Source of the DNA: Basidiobolus meristosporus CBS 931.73
Taxonomy: Eukaryota; Basidiobolomycota; Basidiobolomycetes; Basidiobolales; Basidiobolaceae
Length of the DNA: 22,448 nucleotides
Reading direction: 5' to 3'
NCBI GenBank assembly: GCA_002104905.1
Contig: MCFE01000976.1
Span: 1 to 22,448 of the forward strand
Positions within the stretch are counted from its first letter, which is position 1. Every line of letters starts with the position of its first letter. The notes beneath the pieces were generated by a model, which searched no databases, was not told where the DNA came from, and was given only the letters and a program-made list of their open reading frames with translations. Below are positions 8,274-17,620 of the stretch, piece by piece. Both the position numbers and the translations under genes were made by a program.

Positions 8274-8349
8274 GGTTTGGTTGGTGCCTACGTAGCCGGT
8301 GGACTCTTGGAGATGTTGCTGTTAAGGATATTTAGCTGAAGCATTGTGA

Positions 8350-8355
8350 AATAAA
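8350..8355 (+). terminator. Polyadenylation signal AATAAA
   Basis: AATAAA, 77 bases after the stop codon of the small gene at 8055-8273. Confidence 0.5.
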
Positions 8356-8359
8356 TGAG

Positions 8360-10855
8360 TTCAAATCCGCATTCCTTTGACCCCGCTGTATTATGGGTAT
8401 TGCACTTTATTAAATATGTGTGAACTGCTACTTTGATTGTCTAAGTATAGCATGAGAGCGGAGTTTTACATGCTTTTGATCAGATACACGTGTACAACTG
8501 CCGTGTACATGCATCCGTTCCAGCAATCAGTATCGTGCCACACGCTCCGTACTTCTGAAGACAATAATTTTCTGTTGCGGTTAATATGATATGGCACCCC
8601 TGAGGTCTTTGCTTTTGCCTTAGTAGCGTTGGCTTCCTTTAGAAAAGGCATTGTTTAATTTCTGCTGCCAAACAACCTAGATCTCAACGTGTATCCTAAA
8701 TAACCTTGAGACTGTTAAGCATCTATCAGCCGGACGCCACTTTGAATCTGTAACAGCTATTGCGCTGATCTATGTAAGTGCTGAAGAAATCAACGTGTTT
8801 CTAAGCAGGAAAAATAGATTATCTAGAACTCTTATTTTGAGTACTCCTGCAGCCAAATAGGTATTTTGATAGATGCCGAGCTCCGCAACCTCAGTTATTG
8901 TACGTAGAAAGAGCATGGCAAATTTGGTGAGTTGCTGTTCAGTGCCTATTGGTCCACACTTCCAGGTGCAATATAGAGTGAAGCTCACAATCTGTTTACC
9001 CACATTGACTTGTGCTTGACTAAATAGATGAAGTTGGAAATCAGCATTTCATTTACCCCTATATTACTCAAATGCCTTAATATTCAACTTGGCTAAGTGT
9101 CTATTAGCAGTTTATATATTTGGGAGCCTAAGTCATCCTAAAAAAGGTCAAAAGATGGATTTTCCTATTACTTGCTACTTTGCATGTGGATGTAGAACTA
9201 TGTTACACATTTTGTGGCTAAGTATAAGTCTGCTGTGCCCCTCTGGCACATTATGGCACTATTTGGCACTTGTGGCTCAATGTGACGCAATCTAACAGAA
9301 CAAGTCTATTATAGTTGATTTTTTTGGCTAAACTCACAGCTTTCAGTTTCTCAGGTTCTGTTGTTTATACAGACAGGACAATTATTTCAAGGTGGTGAAT
9401 AGGGTGAATAGGGCAAATAACCTTTCACAAGATTTGCTAATGAAATTCACACTAACCAGGTGTGGGACAAGTATTACTGCTGGAAGCACTAGTCCAAGAT
9501 TTATTCCAAAGGTTGATGATTCTGTAAACAGAAGAGGAAGCATCAAAGTGATTTATTTGCATCAAACAGAAATACTAAGACTAATTAGTAATTATAATGG
9601 TATCCCGGGCCCTGATCTTATGGGAATATATAGTCACATACATCTAATAGTGTATTTATACTAATTGTCCAGCATCCACCAGAGGTTTTTGACAGAGTAG
9701 CACTTTTATTTATACTGTTGTAAATGATGTGTAGCATATATGGTTAGAATACCCCAACATACACTGTTTACTTCTTTATCCAGCTACTTGTATACTTATA
9801 TTCTTTCTAGCATTGAACATTGAACGTAATAGATTTATTAATCATCAGATACAGCATCTCTGGCCAGACTTGCATCCAGTATCCCAGAATACAGATCTCC
9901 AACGCACAAGGAGCCTCTTGAGTTCCCTTGGGCTTGGCACAAGAGAGCATTATGGCATAGTGGTACAGAGTTAATGTGGTACTAATAAACAAAATCAAAA
10001 TCCATAAACCGGGTTGCTCATCAGATACGCTATTGTGTAGTGGTTGTTCTACACTAATAAAGCATCTTTGATTTCTAACTAGAAAGTTAATCAGGACCTT
10101 GAGATGCATAGACAATCTCAATAATTATGTTTACAGTAGCACGTACATTCCATGGCTGTTGTGGCTAAGCAGTCTGTAACAATGGAATGAGTGTGGATAC
10201 ATTGATCACAGTCACTCTACCATTTAAGACTGATATTCAATCATGGTATGCAAAGTCCTAGGTAACACTGTCACTTATAAAGTATAAATGATATATAGTA
10301 TTGTTGCACATGGTCTGCAAATAAACACCTGTTAGCCAATGAATCTTGATTTTTAAGCCTTTGCAGTAATATGCAAGTATTTGATACAACTTTAGTGTTT
10401 GTAGTGACTTGCTTTGATTTTGCGTCATTCCACGTAGACACCTGCAAGTAAATATAGATATGAGATTGCTTCCCACCATGGGAAGTTTAGTTACTTTTCA
10501 TTCATGAAAGTAGTGACTAGTGAAGTTTATCCGCAGCCTACATTCATAAGACTTTAACCATAGAAATATACCCTGGAGATGTTACTACAATGCCACTACA
10601 ATGCCACTTATATTAAGTTATCTACCATCTGCGCTTTGGAATATGAGCAACCTAAGACAGAAAATTTAGCCCCAAACTTTGGACACATGTAGAAGTATAA
10701 AGAATACTCTTATGTTTGAGTAAAGACCCAATATCCCAAGACTCTACTTGTTTATGCGTAACCACTTTTGTCTTCACAGGACTACAAACAGATGCTTTGT
10801 ATACAATGAATCAATAAGTGCTGTCATTGTTGGTTTGTAGGCGCATTCATTTATT
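8360..10855. other. AT-rich gene-poor stretch before the subtelomeric array
   Basis: About 2.5 kb with only short open frames (for example 9392-9664 plus and 9807-10121 minus), none with recognisable motifs, signal peptides or flanking signals. A cluster of TGGCAC repeats at about 9250-9275 and a spaced inverted repeat (CATTCCAT at about 10147, ATGGAATG at about 10182) were seen without an obvious role. It may contain decayed mobile DNA beyond recognition by eye. Confidence 0.45.
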
Positions 10856-11080
10856 TCAATGAAGCCTTTTTGGATGAGAAATAGAAGTACGGTAATATGC
10901 CAGCCAAACTCCACACTTTCCATTGTAAGATGAGCTATGGGGAATCAAGTTGGCAATCTCCAAAATAACCGTGTCAAACACTCTTCTTCTGGATTGAGCA
11001 TACTCTTTGGCGCATCTGTCTACCCACAGACCATGGTTACTGGGATGTGTGTGCAGTATACAGCAATGAAAGCCATATTT
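10856..11080 (-). pseudogene. Possible decayed RNase H end of an older retroelement
   Basis: A minus-strand frame, open between a TAA near 11080 and a TGA at 10856, reads HPSNHGLWVDRCAKEYAQS and continues for about 45 codons. This resembles the last RNase H motif of non-LTR and LTR retroelements (H, then GN, then D, then AKE). The rest of the domain is missing, and the upstream side is cut within about 15 bases of the LINE-1 junction at 11094. The orientation equals that of the LINE stack. It may be an older layer of the same array or a chance resemblance; a profile search would decide. Confidence 0.3.
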
Positions 11081-11093
11081 TTAAGAGAACACC

Positions 11094-11167
11094 TTTAGGG
11101 GAGGGAGAGTCACCAAGGTAGGTGAAATCTTTATTTGAGTTAAGAACTAATCTAAGTGCAAATAAAG
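11094..11167 (-). promoter_or_regulatory. LINE-1 3' terminal RNA structure
   Basis: In sense (minus) order: a 9-bp stem CTTTATTTG / CAAATAAAG (plus-strand arms 11159-11167 and 11129-11137) that contains AATAAA. Then a hairpin TCACC / GGTGA (arms 11121-11125 and 11110-11114), then a pyrimidine-rich tail ending CCCTAA. The same layout occurs at the 3' ends of LINE-2, LINE-3 and LINE-4. It is probably the RT recognition and priming end. Confidence 0.7.
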
Positions 11168-11183
11168 AGGCCAATTAAGAGGT

Positions 11184-12428
11184 CTAGAACCTCTCTAATA
11201 AGTAATCTAATTTATGATTTGTTTCATCTCTAATGTTTGTTTCAATAAAGTGAAGCTCATCAGGGGTAAATATGAAATTCAAGGGTTTTGGGGGAAGTAC
11301 AAATTGTAGATGTTTCTGATCAATATAATCCAAGACTGGAACCCAGCCTGGAATTAGGTGTAGTAGGAAAGGTGTGTGGACTTGTAAGTAGCTCTGCCAC
11401 ATAGATCTTAGATGGTCCTGAGCCAGTAGTCTTGGTTTCTCAGCTTTTTGAAGTTTTGAAGCAAGCTCTATTACTACAGCAGAGCCAACCAGGGTGTGCC
11501 AGCAAGAAGATTTCAGGGAGGAGTTAGATTGAAGCCATTGTTTGATGGAGGGGTTATGTGATTTCTGAAGTTTGACTAGGAAGGAAGCACGGAGATAGAC
11601 CATTTGGATTTGGTATGGGTAGAACCCAAAAGCTCCATTAGTTGCATGGATATAGGGAGATACTGGAAGATAAGGTACCAAGGATCTGATACACTGATGG
11701 AGAAATTTATCCAGGCGGTGAAGTTCTCTGGAGGTTAGGGGTATAATGTGGAGGCCAAATTCAAGTACTGGCAGTACATACTGCTTCAGAAGTATAGGGA
11801 TCTTCTGAATTGGAGTGTCTGGAGTGACTACAACCAGAAGCTTTTTGAGAGCCTGTTTGGCAAGATGGATCTCATTATTCAGGTGGAGTTTTGAGTCAAT
11901 CCCATGTTGACAAAACGGCAGACCTAGATATATTGCAGTTTGTTGTGGCAGAATGCTAGTGTTCTGTATAGTTGTAGTGCACCCAATTGGGACTGTCGTG
12001 GAAATTGAGAGTGAGAGGTTGTTGGCAGCCAAGTACTTCTCAATGATGGCAGTGTCTGCTATGGGATTAGGAGTAGCAATCTTGATATCATCCGCATAGA
12101 GAGTTAGTAGTGGATAGGGAGAGTCTGGTGAGGGGCCTTTTGAAAATAAAGGAAAGTTGTGTAGGAATATCACAAATAGTAATGGGCCTAGTACAGATCC
12201 TTGGACTACTCCATTTGGAACCTCATAAGTCTCTGATGTGCAACTTGGATGCAAAATTTTGGCTGAGTTCTCACAAAATAGAGAACGTACAAGAAGGGTC
12301 ATTGGTAGTGTGGTAACTGCTAATAGCTTTCTCCAAAGCAGAGCTCTGTCCACAGAGTCAAAGGCTTTAGTAATGTCAAACAGAATGGTTGGCAATGAGA
12401 ATTGAAGTGAATGATCATGGCTTAGTAC
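11184..12428 (-). CDS. LINE-1 reverse transcriptase, 5'-truncated but open
   Basis: The frame is open from the truncation point to TAG at 11184-11186 without interruption. No genuine start remains; a TTG at 12393-12395 is internal. It encodes the catalytic core of a non-LTR reverse transcriptase: LFDITKAFDSVDRALLW (first catalytic Asp), NGVVQGSVLGPLLFVIFLH, YADD (12087-12098, the catalytic Asp pair) and NNLSLSISTT. After it comes a long thumb/C-terminal region with a CW-containing segment but no CCHC knuckle or RNase H domain. Such proteins copy their own RNA onto a DNA 3' end. The endonuclease part is lost with the 5' end, so this copy is not autonomous. Clade not assigned. Confidence 0.85.
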   Translation of the reverse strand, partial: VLSHDHSLQFSLPTILFDITKAFDSVDRALLWRKLLAVTTLPMTLLVRSLFCENSAKILHPSCTSETYEVPNGVVQGSVLGPLLFVIFLHNFPLFSKGPSPDSPYPLLTLYADDIKIATPNPIADTAIIEKYLAANNLSLSISTTVPIGCTTTIQNTSILPQQTAIYLGLPFCQHGIDSKLHLNNEIHLAKQALKKLLVVVTPDTPIQKIPILLKQYVLPVLEFGLHIIPLTSRELHRLDKFLHQCIRSLVPYLPVSPYIHATNGAFGFYPYQIQMVYLRASFLVKLQKSHNPSIKQWLQSNSSLKSSCWHTLVGSAVVIELASKLQKAEKPRLLAQDHLRSMWQSYLQVHTPFLLHLIPGWVPVLDYIDQKHLQFVLPPKPLNFIFTPDELHFIETNIRDETNHKLDYLLERF

Positions 12429-12501
12429 TTAGGGGAGGGAGAGTCACCAAGGTAGGTGAAATCTTTATTTGAGTTAAGAACTAATCCAAGTGCAAATAAA
12501 G
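12429..12501 (-). promoter_or_regulatory. LINE-2 3' terminal RNA structure
   Basis: Stem arms at 12493-12501 and 12463-12471 (CTTTATTTG / CAAATAAAG in sense), hairpin arms at 12455-12459 and 12444-12448 (TCACC / GGTGA), then a C-rich tail ending CCCTAA at 12429. Confidence 0.7.
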
Positions 12502-12517
12502 AAGCCAATTAAGAGGT

Positions 12518-13618
12518 CTAGAACCTCTCTAATAAGTAATCTAATTTATGATTTGTTTCATCTCTAATGTTTGTTTCAATAAAGTGAAGCTCATCAGGGG
12601 TAAATATGAAATTCAAGGGTTTTGGGGGAAGTACAAATTGTAGATGTTTCTGATCAATATAATCCAAGACTGGAACCCAGCCTGGAATTAGGTGTAGTAG
12701 GAAAGGTGTGTGGACTTGTAAGTAGCTCTGCCACATAGATCTTAGATGGTCCTGAGCCAGTAGTCTTGGTTTCTCAGCTTTTTGAAGTTTTGAAGCAAGC
12801 TCTGTTACTACAGCAGAGCCAACCAGGGTGTGCCAGCAAGAAGATTTCAGGGAGGAGTTAGATTGAAGCCATTGTTTGATGGAGGGGTTATGTGATTTCT
12901 GAAGTTTGACTAGGAAGGAAGCACGGAGATAGACCATTTGGATTTGGTATGGGTAGAACCCAAAAGCTCCATTAGTTGCATGGATATAGGGAGATACTGG
13001 AAGATAAGGTACCAAGGATCTGATACACTGATGGAGAAATTTATCCAGGCGGTGAAGTTCTCTGGAGGTTAGGGGTATAATGTGGAGACCAAATTCAAGT
13101 ACCGGCAGTACATACTGCTTCAGAAGTATAGGGATCTTTTGAATTGGAGTGTCTGGAGTGACTACTACCAGAAGCTTTTTGAGAGCCTATTGGGCAAGAC
13201 GGATCCTATTATTCAGGTGGAGCTTTGAGTCAATCCCATGTTGACAAAACGGCAGACCTAGATATATTGCAGTTTGTTGTGGCAGAATGCTAGTGTTCTG
13301 TATAGTTGTAGTGCATCCAATTGGGACTGTCTTGGAAATTGAGAGTGAGAGGTTGTTGGCAGCCAAGTACTTCTCAATGATGGCAGTGTCTGCTATGGGA
13401 TTAGGAGTAGCAATCTTGATATCATCCGCATAGAGAGTTAGTAGTGGATAGGGAGAGTCTGGTGGGGGCCTTTTGGAAATAAAGGAAAGTCGTGTAGGAA
13501 TATCACAAATAGTAAGGGACCTATTACAGATCCTTGACCTACTCCATTTGGAACCTCATAAGTCTCTGATGTACAACTTGGATGCAAAATTTTGGCTGAG
13601 TTCTCACAAAATAGAGAA
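12518..13618 (-). pseudogene. LINE-2 reverse transcriptase, C-terminal half, disrupted
   Basis: Alignment by eye to LINE-1 shows two lesions. One base is missing near 13463-13470 (a G-run shorter by one), which shifts the frame just after the YADD coding region (13421-13432) in sense order. A TAG stop at 13187-13189 replaces a Gln codon where LINE-1 reads LAKQ. The last 165 codons (12518-13015) remain open. With the Ty3 insertion upstream, no full-length RT can be made from LINE-2. Confidence 0.85.
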
Positions 13619-13619
13619 A

Positions 13620-14066
13620 TGTTGTGCATCAACATTTAAAACTTAGCCAATTTTACTCTGTTTGAAAATCTAGTACCCTAACTGATTTTCCCTAACCCAA
13701 ACATAACAAATCCCAGTTACAGTTCATTTTATCCCACCTCAGAATCTATTTTTAGCTATCACACCTGATCTATTTTCAAATGGTCATTATGTTATCAACC
13801 TATCTGCCAAGCCTTCCCAGGTGATGAGTCATCTGAGATCTATCCAACCATGGTGCAGTTGCCAAGACATCAGTTGATTGATGATGTAATTTTCACTTAT
13901 CTTATGCACCTATGAACACCCAAATTGATTTCAATCAATCCAGTCCCTTGGCTCTTACTAATTCAACATGATCAGAAAAGTATAAATAAAGTTTACTGAA
14001 CCTTTTGGTTTAGTGTGTGTCTCAACAAAATTAAGATTCTGTCTCAGCAAAAATAAGAATTCAACA
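13620..14066 (+). repeat. Putative left LTR of the Ty3 element
   Basis: It starts TGTTG and can end at CAACA (14062-14066), a perfect 5-base terminal inverted repeat of the TG...CA type. A TATAAATAAA promoter lies at 13981-13990 with AATAAA overlapping. There is no right LTR in the window for comparison, so the end is inferred. A second possible end is CAACA at 14022-14026. The start of the inverted Ty3 fragment at 19922, equivalent to base 14070, favours the longer version. Confidence 0.55.
13981..13990 (+). promoter_or_regulatory. TATA box in the Ty3 LTR
   Basis: TATAAATAAA about 85 bases before the predicted LTR end, in the usual U3 position. Confidence 0.5.
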
Positions 14067-14357
14067 ATTCCGTTCTAGTTTCTACCCAAGCCTAGTATAT
14101 CTAGCACTCCAAAGAACACCAAGCCTAGCCTGCCTAGCAAACAAATATCATTGCCTTTATAGCCAACCCAGCTATATCCAAGACCAATATTAGATCGGAA
14201 TCTTTCTGCTAATATTTCTGCCACTCTCTGACAATTCTAAGATTCTGCACTTAATTGTCCCTTTGGTTCAGTTAAACCATTCAAGAGTTTTATTACACTT
14301 TCTCTTGGATTCATCATTTTTTTTTGTTGAATTCCATTACATTCAGCCAATTAGAAG
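14067..14357 (+). other. Ty3 leader between LTR and Gag
   Basis: Non-coding leader. The bases right after the predicted LTR (ATTCCGTTCTAG) do not start with the TGG that a primer site for a tRNA 3' end normally shows, so the priming site is not identified. Bases 14070-14310 recur in inverted orientation at 19682-19922. Confidence 0.5.
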
Positions 14358-15788
14358 ATGCCCTCAGCAGCAAGCAATCCAAACCTTTCCATGTTGGAAG
14401 AAGCCAGAAGAAATCAGGAAGAACTTACTGAACAGCTTGAAAACATCATGCTTGAAAGAAACACCATGATGCTTGAGCACTCAAAGCTTGCCAAAACAAG
14501 ATCTGATAATCACCGTAGAGATGAACTCCTTGAAGTTATATCCAGTTACCAAGATGAAATTGGAATAATTAAGGAAGCACTGGAGAATATTGCCATAGTA
14601 ATTGACAGCATTGAAAATCCGCCAAACCTTGCTCTGCCTCAGCCACCAAGAAGTCATGCCTTTGAATCCTCCAGATCTACATCTCCTTCTAGACCTGCCC
14701 CGGTGGTTGTCCCAAGATCCTTGCCTGTTTATGTTGAAGGCACCAATGCCATCAAGAATCCAACTGAGTTTCTTTACAAGTTTAGTCACATCTTAGCTGC
14801 ACACCAGCTAGACCCTGACACCAACTGGGCTAGACTTCTGCCTCTCTATCTCACAATGCAAGATGCTGACTGGGTTGAAGTGAACATTCCTTCCAATAGT
14901 ACGTGGAAAATTGCCCAAAACCTCTTTTGCAGCCATTTTGAGGATCCTCTCAAGAAAGCACATCTGAACTGCGACTTATGGAAAACTAAAATGCAAAAAG
15001 GTGAATCTGTGCAACACTTCTGTGATAGATTCCAAAGACAAATGAGATTAGCTGAAGTTAGTGATGATAATCCATCGCTTACTGCTCATTTTCTTTCAAA
15101 CTTTTCACACCAGCTACAGAGCAATATTGCTATTGTCAAAGCATGCAACCCTGCACGTACCTATGACCAGATCTCAGAGATATGTACACTGGCAATCACC
15201 TTGACTGCAGCTGTTAGCCAGACTTCAGGTAGCTCAACCCAATATCCCACAACAGCCGGAAAAGAGACCAGTCATGTGACCAAGAAGCAGTCAACCGCTA
15301 CTAAGCACTGTGAGCTTCATGGAAAATGCTATCATTCTACCAGTGAATGCAAAGGCATCACCAAGCAGTCAAACAAGTCAGGAAACACCGCAGAAAAGCA
15401 GCAAAACACCAAAACTGATAATCCATATGCTGATGACAAGTGCTTTAAATGTGGAAATATGGGACTTAGATCACCTGCCTGTCCTGAGAAGAACTCCACA
15501 CCATCAGCCAAAATCACCCATATCCTTGATGATCATTCAGCCAATGATACAATGGGGTATGAAGAAGCATATGAAGAACTTACAGCTCAAGATTATCACA
15601 ACCTCTTTGAGCTTCCGGCTAAAATTGCAACTGTTCAAGAAAAGAAGCAACTAATCACACAGCTCAAAGCCATAGAAGTGCCACTCACCCTCAATGGCCA
15701 GTCATACGTAGCACTACTGGATACTGGATCATCCAACTCTATTGTATCACCCAATGTAGTCAGAGAACTCAATTTGGAGATAGAAAAA
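14358..15788 (+). pseudogene. Ty3 Gag-protease, closed early by TGA inside protease
   Basis: The ATG at 14358 opens a 477-codon frame. An N-terminal coiled coil (about residues 12-90) rich in Glu, Leu and Gln is followed by a Pro/Ser-rich linker, then a Ty3-type capsid domain (about 130-290, with FLYKFSHILAAHQ and FCDRFQRQM). Two cysteine motifs follow: CELHGKCYHSTSEC, typical of this group, and CFKCGNMGLRSPAC, a CCHC knuckle whose His is replaced by Leu. The aspartic protease active site LLDTGSSNSIV lies near residue 455. TGA at 15789-15791 cuts the protease after about 25 more residues; the same frame continues beyond. Because it splits a folded domain, it looks like a nonsense mutation and not a programmed stop. 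Confidence 0.85.
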
Positions 15789-15791
15789 TGA

Positions 15792-17617
15792 CCAGGAAAA
15801 ATCATTCTTGCAGCTAAGGATCTCTCAGCCCCAAGAATTGGCATTACCAACCCAATCAACATATATTGTAGCTCAGTAACCATAATCCATCAGATGGAAG
15901 TGATTGACATACCAGATGGACCTCAGGTAGTCATTGGTCTGGACACCTTCACCAAACTTGGCTTTCACATAGGCGGACTACCGGTTTCCTATCCAGGAAT
16001 CACTAAATCTCAGCCGCTCATAATGGTTCAAATCCCAGAGATTATCTCATCCCAACCGGAAGAAGAAGAGTTAACCCCAACATTTCAAGAATATTCTCAA
16101 TCAGTCAAATTGAATATTCAGCCGGCCATAGAGAGAAATCAGGCCATTCCAAGGAACAGCTTCTGCACCATCCCAGAATCCATTGTTACACTAGAGACCC
16201 CACCTGGTGAGTCAACATGGAGGAGGCAATACCCAATTCTGCATTCATGTCAACACTTAGTTGATGAGATAGTCCAAAAATGGGCTGACAATGGAATTAT
16301 CACTCAAGCCCCTGTCAACACAACATTCAACAGCCCTTTGACGCTTGCACCAAAGAAAGATGCTGATGGAAATCTAACCCTGAAGAGACCCTGTTTGGAC
16401 CCCAGACCTCTGAACAAGCTTCTCCAAGATGACAAGTTTCCAATTCCAAGAATCCAAGATATCTTTTCCGCACTATCAGGAGCAAAAGTATTCTCCAAGT
16501 TGGACTTGAAGGATGCATATCACCGATTCCAGATCCATCCTGATCATCAGCATAAGACTGCCTTTACTTGGAATAATATGTAATGGATGTTTCAGGGAGC
16601 TCCCTTTGGCCTAAAGACACTTACCAGCAAGTTTCAGAGAGTCATAACTATAATACTCAAGAATGCACCATACGCATTGGTATTTGTTGATGATGTCATC
16701 ATATTTTCCACTAACCGTGATGATCATGCAACCCATGTCACTGATGTAATCAACAGACTGACAAGTGCTGGACTGATTCTCAATGCTGAAAAGTGCAGTT
16801 TTGCCCGCCTCAAAATCAATCTACTTGGATTTATAGTCACACCAGCTGGCCACCAATTGGATCCTTTCAAACTGGTCAATATCCCAGAATGGCCAAAACC
16901 CACTAGCACCAAGCAACTTCAACACTATCTTGGAGTATTCAACTATTTCAGGGAACACATACCACTCATGTCCTCATTGAGTGCCCCTTTAGATGTATTA
17001 CACCATAGCCCTGATCTCACCTCAGCCTGGAACAAGACTCATGACCAAGCCTTTGAGTCACTCTGCCAACTGCTTCCACAAGCACCCACCTTATCCTACC
17101 CAGACTTTACTAAGCCCTTTGTTGTTGCTACGGATGCATCTAATGTTGGGTTAGGGGCAGTCCTCTATCAAGATGAAGACCAAAATCCGCCTCACTGGAT
17201 CTCTTTCCAAGCCAGGTCCCTACAACCTGCTGAGAGAAACTACTCTGCTACCAAGAAGGAGCTACTTGCCATAGTCTTTGCCTTGAAGAAGTTTCATCAG
17301 TATCTATGGGGTAATCCTTTTACCTTGTACACTGACCACCGAGCCCTTGTCTATATCCACACTCAGAAGACTCTGACTCCAATGCTTACCAACTGGCTTG
17401 ATACTCTACTTGATTATGAATATACAGTTGTTCATTGCCCAGGAATTCTCAACATCCTTCCTGACCACCTGTCAAGACTTTTTCCAACTTCACCTTGGGA
17501 GGGACATGTGATTACTGATGTAATCAGTAAACTCTCTACAACTTCCAAAATAGTTCCTCAACTGGATTCAGCAACTTGGAAAATCCCACCTGAAAAACAA
17601 AGGAAAACATTGATACA
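15792..17617 (+). pseudogene. Ty3 Pol: protease end, RT and RNase H, with stop and no integrase
   Basis: It continues in the Gag frame. First comes the rest of the protease (VIGLDTFTKLGF), then the RT: LDPRPLNKL, VFSKLDLKDAYHRFQI (first catalytic Asp), FQGAPFGLK and FVDD (16683-16694). The RNase H domain follows with ATDASNVGLGAVL, SATKKELLAIVFALKKF and YTDHRAL, then HLSRL. A TAA at 16581-16583 sits between TAFTWNN and WMFQGAPFGL, where the family normally has a coding residue. After RNase H the sequence runs about 45 more codons and breaks at about 17617, so integrase is missing. The reading frame runs on into LINE-2 antisense to 17741, which is not meaningful. Confidence 0.9.
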
Positions 17618-17620
17618 GAG

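Larger units (their letters stand above)
11094..12428 (-). mobile_element. LINE-1: 5'-truncated non-LTR retrotransposon, RT and C-terminal part
   Basis: The 3' end lies at low coordinates, with plus-strand sequence TTTAGGGGAGGGAGAG joined to unrelated DNA. The body runs to about 12428, where it is cut inside the RT fingers region. At that point the next element's 3' end begins (TTAGGGGAGGG at 12429). Homology to LINE-2 (17621-17757) shows that the element once continued. There is no poly(A) tail; the 3' end is C-rich on the sense strand and ends CCCTAA. It is nearly identical to LINE-2. Confidence 0.9.
12429..13618 (-). mobile_element. LINE-2, 3' part (right part continues at 17621)
   Basis: Nearly identical to LINE-1 over its whole length. 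It begins at TTAGGGGAGGGAGAG and stops matching at 13618 (AATAGAGAA), where a Ty3 element begins. The missing neighbour sequence (GTACAAGAAGG) resumes at 17623. LINE-2 is therefore one element split by an insertion. Confidence 0.9.
13619..17617 (+). mobile_element. Ty3/gypsy retrotransposon lacking integrase and 3' LTR
   Basis: It begins with an LTR-like sequence (TGTTGTGC at 13620), then a leader, Gag, protease, RT and RNase H in the Ty3/gypsy order. It stops just after RNase H, inside pol coding sequence, without integrase, polypurine tract or right LTR. Beyond about 17621 the DNA is LINE-2 again. The possible repeats GAGAA (13614-13618) and GAGGA (17618-17622) at its edges are imperfect. 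One pol frame carries two stops. The element cannot move on its own. Confidence 0.9.

Noticed and set aside
8466-8651. Minus-strand 61-codon frame
   Set aside because: Short, without recognisable features or flanking signals.
9390-9420. GAATAGGGTGAATAGGGC as an internal telomere tract
   Set aside because: The unit is not TTAGGG and only two imperfect repeats are present.
9807-10121. Minus-strand 104-codon frame
   Set aside because: No motif, no promoter or terminator signals and low-complexity hydrophobic composition; probably chance or a decayed fragment.
14067-14090. tRNA primer-binding site right after the Ty3 LTR
   Set aside because: The sequence does not begin with TGG and I could not match it to a tRNA 3' end. 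Internal tRNA or self-priming remains possible but unsupported.
15789-15791. Programmed readthrough of TGA between Gag and Pol
   Set aside because: The stop lies inside the protease, after its active site, and not between domains; a second stop interrupts the RT. Mutation is the simpler reading.
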